NCBI GenBank assembly: GCA_963921195.1
Contig: OY992541.1
Coordinates: forward strand, 10,944,951 to 11,008,950
Source of the DNA: Pegoplata infirma
Lineage: Eukaryota; Arthropoda; Insecta; Diptera; Anthomyiidae
Direction of reading: 5' to 3'
Length of the DNA: 64,000 bases
Shown here in pieces: positions 20,871 through 33,025 of the stretch (position 1 is the first letter of the stretch; every line of letters starts with the position of its first letter). Under the pieces are notes generated by a model. It ran no database searches, had not been told where the DNA came from, and saw only the letters and a list, made by a program, of their open reading frames with translations. The position numbers and the translations under genes are program-made.

Positions 20871-21943
20871 TTTTTGTATGGGAAGTCTCACTTTTCTCTC
20901 ACGGGCGTCCAAAATAAAATGGCGCTGTCAGTTTGACACGTGAAAGCTTGGCCTATTAATGAACTTAACCTGCGTAGCACTATAGTGGACTATAGTGGAA
21001 ATTCTTCCTAGTGGTATATCTGCTTTCGTTTTTCTATATCATATTAAGAACTAATATGCGAACCTAACTACATATATCGTCAAGAATAATGAAAATATTT
21101 ACCTTATAGGATTTTACACCGATACATCGCGATGTTCTAGTTTTGAATTCTGAAACTAGCTAATGTTTAGAGAAAGCAGAACGAATGCACTTGTTGCGTT
21201 ATAATTTTAATTTTTTAAACTTCAAATGACAACGTGATCATAAGAACACCGAACTCGGTTTCATACGATTCGGGAAGTTTCATGTGAATTGAAAAGTTGT
21301 GAAAGAAAGAACAGATAACCTTATCAATTTGAAATTTCGGTTATATTTTTTTGAATTTTAATTGAACTTTTTCGAAATTTAATTGATATTATAAATTTCG
21401 ATTAAATTTTTTTAGTAAATTTAAATTAGACTTTTTTCGAAATTTCAATTAAACTTTTTTCGAAGATCATATTGATATCTTTCGGATTTAAATAAATATT
21501 TATTAGTGTTTCTAAACCAGTTAACCGTTTAACCGAAAACCTATTTTTTTTTCAAAAGTTTCTGTTTCTTTGCAAAACTGGTTAACCGGAATAGAAAATT
21601 TCCGGTGCACCGTAAAACATTCAAAACGGAATACTTTTGGAAATATTATTATTTTTATGATATTTTGAAAATTCCGTTGAAAACACCTTAAAAATTGTAC
21701 TTGAAAAATACGTAAGAAAGAAATTGTAAAATATTTTCGGTTTTCTGGTTAACCGGTTTTTTTTTTCTTTAACTGACAAAACCAAAAAATTCTTGAAAAA
21801 TAGATTCGAAATAAAATTCCTATTTGAAAATTGTTTCTGGAAGACAAAAAATATTTTACTGATTAAAAAGCTGATTAGAATTCCGGGAAAACGGGATTGA
21901 ATAATGTGTCGATTTTCCGGGAATTTCCGGTACAAAAACTCTA
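20572..21943. mobile_element. TIR element TAGAGTTTTTG, 7-bp duplication TTAGAAG
   Basis: The left end TAGAGTTTTTG in the second tandem unit is preceded by TTAGAAG (20565-20571). The right end CAAAAACTCTA stops at 21943 and is followed by TTAGAAG. Both inner ends are CCGG-rich (TTCCCGGG; GGGAATTTCCGG). The interior holds a CCGGTT block (21508-21780) and no transposase. hAT-like by TAGAG ends, but the duplication reads 7 rather than 8 bp. Confidence 0.55.
21508..21780. repeat. CCGGTT element, plus orientation
   Basis: Starts TAGTGTTTCTAAACCAGTTA and contains TTAACCGGAATAG, CCGGTGCACCG and GGTTAACCGGTTTTTTTTT. The sequence between matches 19390-19560 read in reverse. Confidence 0.55.
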
Positions 21944-21950
21944 TTAGAAG

Positions 21951-22256
21951 AAAAAAAATATTGGGAGGAATCACGTTAAACAATATTTTTGCGTATATTA
22001 TGCGAAAACTTATAACATTTTATACCATATTCGCATTCATTTAAACTAGTTAAATTATGTGTTTTACCCAAACACCTTATCTGTCGAAATTAAACGACGT
22101 TTTATATTGACAGATTAATATCCTGTTCTCACGTACAACCAAAAAACACTTACACTTATTTACCAAATTTTTGATCAAAATTAAACTCACCAAGTTCTTT
22201 TGCGTAATTTTTTTTAGTTATGAACTAATTTTTCCAAAAACTCAAACCTTTAATTA
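21951..22256. other. unassigned
   Basis: No gene, RNA or element end recognised in this AT-rich stretch. Confidence 0.4.
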
Positions 22257-23172
22257 CACAGGCACACAAAAAAAAAAAGTGGCCAGACCCAGAGCGTAGA
22301 CCCAGTTATTTCTAGGTTTTTGGGGTCGCTGAATCCGAATATGCCCATAAAAAATCATTCCAATTGCCAGTTTTTCCCCCACCGCCCCCATTAACCCCCG
22401 GGAGGATTGACTTTTAACTGTCATACAAACTTAAAATTAATGTGCACTTTTATGTTCAATTGCCAGCTTAACCCTAAAATGATAACTAAAAAATTATGTG
22501 ACTCTTCCCTTAACCCCTAGCACGCCCTTACAACCCCCTGACGGGGGATGAATTTTGAGTGTTTATACAAAATTAAGATGTATATGGATTTCTATGTTTT
22601 TTGGACCGCTAAAACCGAATATGACTACAAAAAGTGTATAATACCCCTCCCTAACTCCCTAGTACCCCTTGCTACACCCTACAGGGGATTTAATTTTGAT
22701 TAAATTTGGTTAAAGTTTTAATGAAAATTTCAAAATTAAATCCCCTATAGGGCGGAGTAAGGGGTGCTAGGGAGTGAGGGAGGGGAAATATAATTTTTTT
22801 GTAGTCATATTCGGTTTTAGCGGTCCAAAAAACATAGAAATCCATATACATCTTAATTTTGTATAAACACTCAAAATTCATCCCACTTCAGGGGGTTGTA
22901 AGGGCGTGCTAGGGGTTGAGGGAAGGGTCACATAATTTTTTTGTTGTCATTTTAGGTTTCAGCTGCCAAAAAAACATAAAAGTACACATTAATTTTAAGT
23001 TTCTATGAGAATTAAAAGTCAACCCTCTGGGGGGTTATAGGGGGGCGGTAGGGGGAAAACTGGCAATTGAAATGATTTTTTTTGGTCATATTCGGATTCA
23101 GCGACCCCAAAAACCTAGAAATAACTGGGTCTATCCTCTGGGTCTGGCCACTTTTTTTTTTGTGTGCCTGTG
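22257..23172. mobile_element. 916-bp palindromic foldback, TTA duplication
   Basis: The left end CACAGGCACACAAAAAAAAA is mirrored exactly at the right (..TTTGTGTGCCTGTG). TTA flanks both sides (22254-22256, 23173-23175). The ~450-bp arms are near-identical throughout, including GTGGCCAGACCCAGAG and GGTTTTTGGGGTCGC. A 3-bp TTA duplication is what PIF/Harbinger elements make; the termini do not prove that class. Confidence 0.8.
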
Positions 23173-23529
23173 TTATTTTAACCACCAATTTTTAGTAAAA
23201 AAAAAAAAATACAAAAAATAGCAAGTGTAATAACGACTTTAAACAGTACTATCAGATATGGCGATTTCCCGCCAATTTGTCGATTGTGGCAATAAATCTA
23301 AACACTGATTTGAGCATAAAGGCTTTGTTTTTTTTTGAAAAACAAAATTATAATTATAATCATTACATGTTGAATTTTCTAATATAATTATTATATTTTG
23401 CAAAAATTAAAAGTTTAGCGACAACCACATAAAAATCTACATAACAATCTTGCCTTTAAAAATTTGAGAACATTCCTAAAATATAATAAAAATTATATTC
23501 AAGTGAGAATTTCTCACTTGTTTTTAAAC
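23173..23529. other. unassigned
   Basis: AT-rich sequence with no recognisable gene or repeat end. Confidence 0.4.
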
Positions 23530-23830
23530 TAGAGATGCAAGCGTGACACGAATTTTTCGTGATTTACTTGATTCACACGTGATTTATTTTTACTCACTTG
23601 ATCGTGAGTGCGCGTGTTTAGGAAAAAAAATGTTCTGCCTGAGCGTGCGTGAGTAATTTTTTTCACATGAGCTTTGCGTGATTGTTGTGTGCTGTCTGAA
23701 ACAGAAAACAAGTAAGAAAATCGTCGTCATATTGAGGATGAGAAAAATTTTAGTTACTCACGTAAGCGTGCGAGAGCAATATTCTTATTTCATGAGCGTG
23801 AGTCAAAATTCACTCACGAGCCCATCTCTA
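23530..23830. mobile_element. 301-bp hAT-like MITE, CGTGAG-rich
   Basis: Starts TAGAGATGCAAGCGTGA and ends TCACGAGCCCATCTCTA. The 8-bp flanks TTTTAAAC and ATTTATAC agree at 6 of 8 positions, a decayed duplication. The interior is built from GCGTGAGT/ACTCACGC phrases in both orientations. Confidence 0.65.
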
Positions 23831-24429
23831 ATTTATACCTCCACACCACAGAGAAAAAATTGTTTGAGTAATCACTTGTTTAAATTTAAAAAAAAAAAAA
23901 TTAGTAAGTTTTTAATGGATATAAAACTGCTGAAAAGTTTGTTTAGAGAAGAACCAGAAAAGGAGTTTTATAGATATAGTAGATAACCGAATTTTTTGAT
24001 TTTTACGTTTTAATTCAAAATTCGTTATTGGAGGGGGCTACGTTAATAAAACTTTTACTGAGGCATTCCTTGCAAATATTAGAATATATATATACTGAAA
24101 ACTGCAAATATTTAAATAAAGTTCAGAGTGCACATTGGGCGTCAAATATTAGAATATACGTCAGTAATTTTAGAGAAATCCGTAAAAAACTACATTCAAA
24201 TTTTAATTGGGGAAAAAACAAAATAAAGTGTAAAAAAATTTAAATTTTTAAATTTTACGTTTTTTGTCATAAGTGGGCGTAGAAGTAAGCGTAGCTGATT
24301 AAAACAATACTACGATCTAGGTTGAGATCCGATGATTATTCATTCCAAATTGGAGGAAAATCCGTTGAGAATTGTAAATTTGAATAGATATAGAAGACTA
24401 TTAAATCTTTTACTGGTGCAAAATTGAGT
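23831..24429. other. unassigned
   Basis: No gene is supported. A 71-codon ORF at 24028 has no coding character. Decayed repeat wording is present (AGTGGGCGTAGAAGTAAGCG near 24273). Confidence 0.4.
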
Positions 24430-24543
24430 AGTGATGTAACACCTTGAAATATCGGTCTAGGACCCCATAAAGTAAATATATTCATGATCCTTGATCGATT
24501 TTAAGTAGATCCAGCGATGTCCGCCTGTCTGGAACACAGAAAG

Positions 24544-25022
24544 AATTGAAAACGAAATTCAATCAACAAAAACGCGGCTTCAATTAATTTTTTAATTGAA
24601 ACTCCTCCGATAAAGAAAATTGTTATATCAATCATCAAATTGTAGGTGATTAATTTATTTTTTGTCAATTAATCACTTTTTCGATTTTGATCAAAAATTT
24701 GATCAATTTTTTATTTAAAGTCAATTAAAATAATGATTGATTTAACAAATGAATTTCAAGCTTATGGAAAAATTATGAAGAAATTCATGTTTTTTGCTTT
24801 CCAATATGTTGCCGACAATAAAAAAATTAAAACTCTATTATAAAGTATATTTTTGAATAAATGTATTCAAATAAATTGAAGCGAAGACAAATCTGGTATG
24901 TTGAAAATTTGAAATTTGATAGTTAAAAAAAATAACAAAAGTGTTGATCAAAACAATAATTGATTTATTTAAATTTTGTTGATCAATAGATTTAATTGAA
25001 ATTTTTTAGCCAATAATTTTTT
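24544..25022. mobile_element. ~480-bp TIR insertion, CACA(C/G)AAA ends
   Basis: Interrupts family A copy A2. The left end reads CACAGAAAGAATTG, the right end CAATAATTTTTTGTGTG. The interior is rich in TCAATTAA/TTGATCAA phrases. Target duplication not resolved. Confidence 0.5.
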
Positions 25023-25216
25023 GTGTGAAAAAACGCATACTTTTGAAATACAATTTTGAGAAACCTGAAGTTTGGCATATATTTTGTCATTTGTCATTTA
25101 CCTAGGCAGGTTGGTATTGCAATCCAGCAAAATCAGTACAGTGGTTCAAAAGTTATATGCAAAAGATTGAAATTCGGCAATTCGATTTTAAAGCTGCTGA
25201 AGCTTGGCATGCATAT

Positions 25217-26360
25217 GGGACATTCCATGTAAAATCGGACACTTTGAAATTTTTTTTAGATTTTCCCAATTTTTTTACAGTTTTTAGTACCCTTTGAAAA
25301 CTCATTCGTGGTAAATTTTTTGATTTTTTATTTTTTTGATGAACCGTTCAAAAGATATTGAATTTTTAAAAATTGGTAGTTTGTTCCTTCTCTCAAACTT
25401 CTTTTACTCATAAATTCTTCAATAATGGTCCAAATTGCAAATTTGTTTGTCGTGGGATAACGATTATACCTATTTTTTAAACATTTTATTGTAATTTTCC
25501 AATCTTTAATCATTTTTACTGCTCCAATGGTGCGTCATAGAGGGGTCATTAGCAAGACCGAACCCGATTAATTTTGACGCCTTAACATTTTTTTCGGAAC
25601 AAACTAATACTCTATCTGCAATTTCTAAGGGGGCTCTCATACAATACGACATTTTTTTAAAATTTGCTACAACCGCTCTGACTGCCCTAAGAGTGCCCTT
25701 AGAGCAATGGTTCCCAAACTTTTTTGCTTCATGTCCCACTTTTGAGCTAAAAAAACCAAAATGTCCCCCCTACACTCCAAAAAAAATTGCGAATTTTACA
25801 AATTAGTTTGATAATTCCAAATTACTAGTGGTTTAGCAAATTTTTTTTTTTTTCAAATCTTAGTTTAAACAAAGTTTTTAGTAAAATGTTTCATCTTTTA
25901 ACTAAATAATTAAAGTAAATGTAACTAAAAAAATAGTTCTTTTTAGTTAATTTAAGTAAAACAAGTCTTAAAAAATTTCTCGTTGCCCCCCTAAGATATT
26001 CAAATTGCCCCCCAGTGGGGCGAGAATCAAAGGTTGGGAACCATTGCCTTAGAGCAATCATATGTATGACCGACCCACAATATTTTTTGTTAGTCCGAAG
26101 ATTTTCTCAGAACATACCTACCCTATATCTTTAACTCTTACGGCTGTACAATTGTTTTATTATTTGTAAATTTGTTTTATTTAATCAGCTTCTACCGGTC
26201 CCATGGTGCGTCCGAGAGGGGTCATAAGTGAGACCGACCCCCATTTATTTTTACCCTCCAAAATTTTTTTAAAACATACCTACGCCCTATCTCCACTCCC
26301 TAAGTGGGTTACCATTCAAAATTACATTTTTTAAATTTGCTCCAACTGTAATTTGTATGG
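25217..26360. repeat. solo arm of the 1.94-kb palindrome family
   Basis: GGGACATTCCATGTAAAATC at 25217 and the following kilobase match the left arm of 40349-42288. The match ends just past that palindrome's centre (CTCCAACTGTAATTTGTATG). No inverted second arm follows. An antisense 77-codon ORF here (25506-25739) is a shadow of this repeat. Confidence 0.75.
25705..26046. mobile_element. 342-bp hAT-like MITE, 8-bp duplication CCTTAGAG
   Basis: The left end CAATGGTTCCCAAACTTTT and right end AAAGGTTGGGAACCATTG are inverted. CCTTAGAG lies on both sides (25697-25704, 26047-26054). The paralogous empty target, CCTTAGAG present once, is in the palindrome arm at about 41024, which proves the insertion. 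The interior resembles decayed GTAAATTTTAC-rich DNA and is noncoding. Confidence 0.93.
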
Positions 26361-26583
26361 GAAGTATTTTTGACACTAAAAAATATATTTACCCTAAACA
26401 AATTCACACTCCAAAAAAATTACACAATTTTTTGTTCACAAATGACTAAGAAAAGCTTTTTACTCAAAATATTTCTAAATAACATTAATTCCTTTTCACG
26501 ATAGAAAATCTACTACCACCTCACAAGGGCATTGTGGAGGGTATTCATGATTCGGCCAAGTCGAATTTAACTTTACTACTTGT

Positions 26584-27542
26584 TTTTCTTTTATGTTGTA
26601 AAATATTTTATTGATCATTGATATTTTCATACACACCCAACCAAAAAAAAAATTGTACAAATAACAACATGTAGAATTGAGCTGCCCAAACATTTGCAAT
26701 ATTATTTCTAACATTGAAGACAATATTATTGTCGTTTTCCCAACTACATTGGGAAAAATATTATATTTGTATGTAATATTTAATGTAAACATAAATTAAA
26801 AGAAGAAAAAATATCGCAATATACCCAATGTATACATAAATTTAAAAATAATATTTCGTTATTTTGCCATTTTAATTGTTACATGAAGAGTGGACCTAAA
26901 AAATTATAAAAATTAAGTTTAGCCAACAAAAGTTTACATTTTTTTTACAAACGAACGTATGGGGTATTTACTACTGTTATCTACAAAGATAATTACATGA
27001 GTGTATCAGAGAAAATCTGAGCCTATCTTTTGCTCTACTTAATACTGCGCTTCGTATTATAACCACTTTTGTGCAAACATTGTATTGGGGATGAAAATGC
27101 AAGTACATTTGTACTTGCTTATTTATTCAATTCTTGAGAAGGAAGAACATCAAACCATTTCCTGTGGTAAATTTCTGTAATTCTTGAATCAAAAGATTTC
27201 TCTCGTGAAACATGTAAAATGAAACAAAAACATTGTGAATATGTACAAAAACTGTCTTTTCTCATTTTACTGTTTTTGCTACAACTTTCAGCCAATTACA
27301 GTTTTTCAAAAATTATTAGACTGATTCGGAAAATAACTATGTTGGTCCTAGATCAACCTTTAAATATACCGATCAACTCAGAATCACGTTTAGAGTCGAT
27401 TTAGCGGTGACTTTCTGTTAATGTAAACTTAAGCTTCCCTTAGTTATTAAAATTGGGAAAAATCGGTCCATCTTTACACCTAGTCTCCATATAAACGCCC
27501 CCTTCCAATTCGCCTTAAATACCCCTTTCAACCGTATTATAA
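26584..27542. other. unassigned; decayed repeat
   Basis: No supported gene. A 61-codon ORF at 27219 opens with a hydrophobic segment but runs into repeat wording (CCGATCAACTCAGAATCACG). 26790-26860 is an AT-rich inverted pair. Confidence 0.4.
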
Positions 27543-29824
27543 CACTGTACGACACGATTTTGCACCCATGATCGGGACCAAAAAATTCTGAAAATAGATG
27601 TAAAAAAAAGATACCCGTGTCTCCCAGTTTTTCTAGATCAATTCGTTTTCGCGTTTTATTAGCAAATCAATATTTTGAATATATATGAGTTTTAATTGCT
27701 TGGGGAAGTAAGGATTACGCGAGCAACAATTAATCGTGATGGCTTAAATTAAGCTGAAATACTTGCAAATAATATTAGATAAAATATGCAAAACATGAGG
27801 AAAATCGGTCCACGAGTTTAAAAGTTATGAAAAAATTTCTCAAATTTGGCTGTTTTTTTCACATTTTCACACTTTCTTTTAAATGATAGAGGGTTTAAAA
27901 TACGCTAACTTTTGAAAGACAATTTTGATGATCCTAAAGCTTGGCATATATATTTGTTATTTCCCTGGTAAGGTTGGCATTGAATTTCGAGAAAATCGAT
28001 CCAGTGTTTCAGAAGTTATGATCAAAACCGTGAATTTCGAATAGGTTTCATTTTGAATTCCCTCTTTCAAAAAAACTTTAAATGCTCTTTAAAAAATATT
28101 GGTATCCCGAGTAAAAAAGATTATATATGTTTATATTTAATTATATAAAGACATCATATATATTCATATAGAATTTGATGCGAAAAATGAGTCGATAAAA
28201 CCATATAAAGTTGCATTAAATTTTATATAATTTGATGTGATTTTAATATAATTTTATATGATTTGATGCGAAAATTGGCCCCTTTTTTAGAAAAATTTAT
28301 GCAATGATATATATTTAAATAAAAAAAAAATTACAAAAAAAATTTTTTTTTTAATAAAAAAAAAATCCCAAAAAAAAAATTATATTAAATTATATATAAA
28401 GAACTTAGATTTTTTTTATAAATTTTGCATTATATATAATAACATATAAAATTTTTTAAAAAAATGTTTAAGGTTTAGTTTTGGAACTTCAAAAAAAAAA
28501 AAAATTGGACTTAGAAAAATTTTCAAAAGTTATATCAAATTAAATATAAAGGACTTAGTTTTTTTTTTTTAATTTTACTCATATAAGATAACATATGATT
28601 CAGAAAAAAGTTGCTTAAAGTTTTATATAAAATGTCTTCAAATATTTTGTTATATTAAATTATATAAAAAACAGACAGAATTTTATATTTCATATGTAAT
28701 TATATAAACTAACTCTAATCATATGTTATTATGTATAACTTAACATTTTCTTTTATATAATTTTATATAAGAAAAAAATACGAAGTGTAAATATATATAA
28801 TCTTATATGATAGCAAAAATATTTACGTATAAATTTATGAAATAATATATGTTTATATAAAAGTAAGTAAAATTATATATAATCTTTTTTACTCGGGATG
28901 CCACAAAAATATTTTACAAAGTAATTTTATCGCTCGAAAAAAATTTTACACTCAAAAAAAAGTACACTCAAAAAAATTTTACACTCAAAAATTTTTGGCC
29001 ATCCAAATTGTCTATGATGGCAACAAAAATAAGATGTGTGCATTGCAAAAAGATGTTTAAAACTTTCCCAGAGTTGCCACAATTTTCTTTAGAATTGACA
29101 CTGACGAACACCCAGAAAATTTAAAAACGACTTGGCCGAATACATGCATACCCTCCATTAGCCCCTTTTAAGTGATAGTAATTTTTCTAATGTGGAAACA
29201 AAATTGTTAAAAATTTTGATTCGAAATTTTTTTATTTGGATTAAAAAGTCTTTTTTATAATTTTTGTAAAAAAAAATTTTTAGTGCAATATTTTTTTTAG
29301 TCTAAATTTTTTTTAATGTAAAATTTTTTTAAGTGTAAATTTTTTTTTCGATTGTAAATATTTTTTTTAGCGATAAAGTTTCTTTCTAAAGTATATTTGT
29401 GGCAAATCAATATTTAAAAGAGCATTAAGGGTTTTTTGAACGAGGGAATTCAAGGTGAAATTAATCCCAAATTCGCTGTTTTGATCATAATTTCTGAAAC
29501 CCTGAATCGATTTCCTCGAAATTCCATACCAACCTGGCCAAATTTGAGAAATTTCTTCATAACTTTTAAACCCATGTACCGATCTTCCTCATGTTTTGCA
29601 CATTTTAACTGACACCATTTACAAGTATTACAGCAAAATTTATGCTATCACGATTACCTGTTGCGGGTGTAATCCTCACTTCCCCAAGTGATTGAAATTC
29701 GAATATATAAAAAATTGATCTAGAAAAACTGGGAAACACGGGTATCTTTATTTTAGCTCTACTTTCAGAATTTTTTGGTCCCGATCATGGGTGCAACCAA
29801 AAGTTGAATTTTGTCGTACAGTGT
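27543..29824. repeat. 2.3-kb foldback with outer arms of ~560 bp
   Basis: The left arm starts CACTGTACGAC, then TTGCACCCATGATCGGGACC. The right arm is its inverse, ending GTCGTACAGTG. Shared landmarks include CACCCATGATCGGGACCAAA, AAACTGGGA.ACACGGGTATC and AACATGAGGAAAATCGGT. The centre holds a CCCGAG element (28106-28897) and a diverged family A fragment (about 29125-29400, GACTTGGCCGAATAC then ATGCATACCCTCCA). Confidence 0.75.
28106..28897. mobile_element. CCCGAG element copy 1, 2-bp duplication AT
   Basis: The left end CCCGAGTAAAAAAGATTATA and right end TATAATCTTTTTTACTCGGG are exact inverses over at least 20 bp, flanked by AT on both sides. The sequence is almost wholly TATATAA-type with a conserved GATGCGAAAAATGAGTCGAT block shared with the copy at 45646. 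Removing the element restores ATTGGTATGCCACAAA, similar to the uninterrupted AATATTGATTTGCCACAAA wording near 29400 on the other strand. Confidence 0.85.
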
Positions 29825-29888
29825 AATATTTCAATAAAAACGATGGAGTTTCGCATTGACATATAGAGACACTTTAAATTCCAGTGTC

Positions 29889-30006
29889 GAAAACCTATGG
29901 AATTTTTTGTCTTGTTTTTTGATGCAAAAACTTCTCACTTTAAGTGTTGAAAAACTATGAATTTTTTTAATGTTGTTTTTTGATGCGAAAACTTCTCACT
30001 TTAATT
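29889..30006. repeat. two ~62-bp tandem units
   Basis: The phrase TTGTTTTTTGATG(C/A).AAAACTTCTCACTTTAA occurs twice in succession with a shared GAAAA.CTATG.AATTTTT lead. Confidence 0.7.
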
Positions 30007-30110
30007 ACAGAAATCGACTACTGCACTCAAATAAAAATCTCTAAATATGACAAGAATGTAGCTGAGTTGGCCACAGTGTATACAGTGGTATGCAAACATT
30101 GTAGTTGGTA

Positions 30111-30458
30111 AAGCCCACTTCAGACTATAATACTGAGTCGTAAGAAAATACGTATCTTAAATAATACGAAATTTTCTCCGCTTGTCAAAAAATCTTTTTA
30201 ATAATCCTTTGCGTATTTACACCATCACATCTTAAATATTATCAAAACAAATACAACCCTGATCTTATGAAAAGCGTATACGTTTTCTCATTTTTAAAGA
30301 AATTTCTAAAAATGAGAATACGTATCCGCTTGTCATTTTTCAATCCGTATTTCTCTTGGATTTATACCGATTTGTGTTTACACCACCATACTATTTTATA
30401 TGTTTTACACAAAACTTTGACAGATATTATTACAAATATTATAGTCTGAATCCACCTT
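30111..30458. mobile_element. ~348-bp MITE, TTCAGACTATAATA ends
   Basis: TTCAGACTATAATA at 30119-30132 is matched by TATTATAGTCTGAA at 30437-30450. Outside these AAGCCCAC and TCCACCTT are partly complementary. Inside, ATACGTATC and CCGCTTGTCA phrases occur twice. No clear target duplication. Confidence 0.6.
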
Positions 30459-31207
30459 AAACAGCATACAACATGGAACAATACTTTAAATTTCACTGAA
30501 TAAATGTTATATTTGCATAATAATTAGTAAACTAAGGGTAACATAGCCAAACTGCTAACAGTTTTGAGGATTCTTATTTTCTGATTATTTCTTTAGCACT
30601 ATAAAAAATCGTTCACACTACATTTTGCATTAACGCTGAGTGTTTAACGTTTGTAAACAAACGCACATAACCTAATTCTGAAAAAAATTACAAAAATATT
30701 TCTAAAAACCATTTAAACTTTGGCGGAAGAAAAGATATATAATTTTTTGATTATATTAACATAACACCACTACACGGAACACCTTTTTATTGACTCATCA
30801 CAAGTAAATAGGAAGATTTTTCTGTTTTTTGTACCGGACCTGTCTGAAGCTGTTTGCATATTTATACTTCGATGGAAGGCAAAATTCACTTTTAGTGCAG
30901 CTTTTCCAATATAATTATAAATAAAACACACACTTTTTTCTGATTTTTCAGCGTTTTTATTAGTTTTTCAAATATTTATAATTTCTCAATTTTCCAATGT
31001 TTTGCGAAAATGGCGGACCGATACTGAAGCTGGTTGCTATGAAATCTTTTTTTTTTTGGCATAGAATAAAGAAAAATTAAAAGGAAATATACCGAACCCT
31101 GCCTTTGAAATGTTTAGCGAAATGTTCAACAGGGAAACAAGTCGAATTTGATTGTTTAGCTGAACAACCAAATGTATGGAAACAAGTCAAATTTTGATCG
31201 TTTATAC
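30459..31207. other. unassigned
   Basis: No gene recognised. The stretch is less repetitive than its surroundings and has no ORF of coding quality. Confidence 0.4.
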
Positions 31208-31362
31208 GGCGTTCACACTCGCTGTTTTGAAGTGTTCAAGAGTGAGATGTTTAAAAAAGTCTTTGTTCTGTGTCCATTACGTTTTTATTCTGCTACTGGT
31301 GTTTTGTTAAACAACTTGTTTAAGGTCGCTATGAGATGTTTAAAGTCGCTAGTGTGAACTCC
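31208..31362. mobile_element. GTTCACACT TIR element, copy 2
   Basis: Starts GGCGTTCACACTCGCTG, ends CGCTAGTGTGAACTCC. Its interior (GTTTAAAAAAGTCTTTGTTC, TTAAACAACTTGTTTAAG) matches 2406-2845 in reverse. This copy is much shorter. Confidence 0.65.
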
Positions 31363-33025
31363 ATATAAAAAATATTGGTGAAAATGGAAATATTTTCTTT
31401 TGTTTGGAATATGTTGGATAACAAACATAAACAATGTGCGGCAAAGAAATTCCCGCTTAAATGTTCAAAAAGTTCCTTATAAATATTAAAAAAAAAAACA
31501 ATTATTAATAAGTTTTTTGGACATACGTATGAATATAGATATACTATAATATTTTTTAAACCGGTAAATAGAGAAAATGTTTATTGTCCATATTGACACT
31601 TTTATCTGAGATTCTGGATAGAAAAACAAAATCCTGTTAAGTGGTCTTGAGAATATTTCCAAATTTGCTCATTATTAAATGTACCCTTCGTGAAATTTAT
31701 TTAGCTAAAAATTGCTCACATTTTTTTTATTTTCTGATGAGATCATTTTATATGACGACTGTCTTTTTTTATACCAGCAACTATAGAGATTTTCGTAAAA
31801 ACATGTTTTCTATAATTTGTAATACAAATATTAAGTTTTTTGGTACATTTTTTTTTTGTACAAATACAGTCAATAACAAAATCTCATTTTCCATCCCTGG
31901 TACAAATATTGTACTAATGGATAGATTGGATGGCACGGCGTGTTTGAATGTGTTGCGTCGTAAATTTTGTTTGTAGATATTAAAAAAAAAACTAAATAAT
32001 ATACAATGTAAAGTGAAATATCTATATAGCCGACCAACAAAATTTTTATACTAATTTATATATTGCTAAATATACACTTAAAAAAAAGTCTAATGTTATG
32101 ATTCCCAATAGTGTAAAAAGTTTTGCAGGTGCCCCCCGCTTATGTAAATGTCTCTTGTACGGAGATTTTACTGTAATTATGTATGTTTTCTTGCGAATAC
32201 ATTCGTAATAAGGCTGCTGCTGTCCATTTAAGGTTTGTTTATGTATTACAATTAATTAAAAAAAAAAAAAACATTGATGACGAAGAAATTCCGATTTCTC
32301 TAGTAATTGTGCTAATAAGATATTGTGTTTTTTTTTCGTCTGTTTTTGTAATTTCTATCACTTTTTGCAAACAATTTATCTCAACTATATGTAAATTATA
32401 TATTTTTTTGTTTACTTTTTTTCACTGATTCGTCTTGAAATTAAATTCTTTTCTTAAAAATTTTCATTACGTTTTTCTTTATTTTATTTTTTTGCTTTTT
32501 CTACTAACACAAAATCAATTTTTGATTTATCTTCGCTATTTAATCCTTCGACACTACTTTTTTGGATATATTTAGTTTATTTATTTTTTGTATTATTGTT
32601 GTTTGCTAGAGCTGCAATTCGCGTGTTGTAGAAACACAAACTAAATGTTGAAATGTTATTGTTGCTCTTGCTTTGCGTTTTAGTTTCTCTTGGCATTTTT
32701 TTTTCCATTTCTCAGGCGTTTCCGTCATTTGGAATGTATCTAAAACTAAAACATAGATATACAAACAAACGTGTTTACACGACATCTGCTGTAGATGGTG
32801 GTGTAAGCACGGCCAAGAAACAGTGCTGCTAAGTTGGATAAATTAACCGTTAACTGCATGGCGTAAAGTATTTGTATTTTATTAAAAAGCGTAGAAAAAA
32901 ATATGAAATCTACAAAAAAAAAAAAAAACGCACTATGGTATTCACTAGAGTTGTCAACCGATTAAGAATAATTCGATTAATCGATCAAACAAATCCAAAC
33001 TCTAGTTCGAAAAATCGAACAAACA
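31363..33025. other. unassigned
   Basis: Low-repeat AT-rich DNA. ORFs of 111 codons (31641) and 81 codons (32183) have skewed, T-rich composition, no motif and no splice framework, so I do not call them. 32949-33003 holds TAGAGTTGTCAACCGATTAA and CGATTAATCG phrases, probably a small decayed hAT end. Confidence 0.4.

Larger units (their letters stand above)
24430..26583 (-). repeat. family A dispersed repeat, copy A2 (nested)
   Basis: On the minus strand the copy begins at 26583 (AAACAAGTAGTAAAGTTAAA, CCGAATCATGAATACCCTCC). It ends near 24430 with the TTATGGGGTCCTAGACCGAT block. It is interrupted by a 0.48-kb insertion (24544-25022), a solo arm of the 40349-42288 palindrome (25217-26360) and a hAT-like MITE inside that arm. 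Confidence 0.75.

Noticed and set aside
27219..27404. 61-codon ORF that begins like a signal peptide
   Set aside because: The second half reads into dispersed-repeat wording and there is no partner exon; a hydrophobic start is cheap in T-rich DNA.
30111..30458. hAT assignment for the TTCAGACTATAATA MITE
   Set aside because: No matching 8-bp flanks could be found, so only a generic MITE call is made.
31641..31976. 111-codon ORF
   Set aside because: Phe/Ile/Asn-heavy as expected from AT-rich noise; no motif or splice context.
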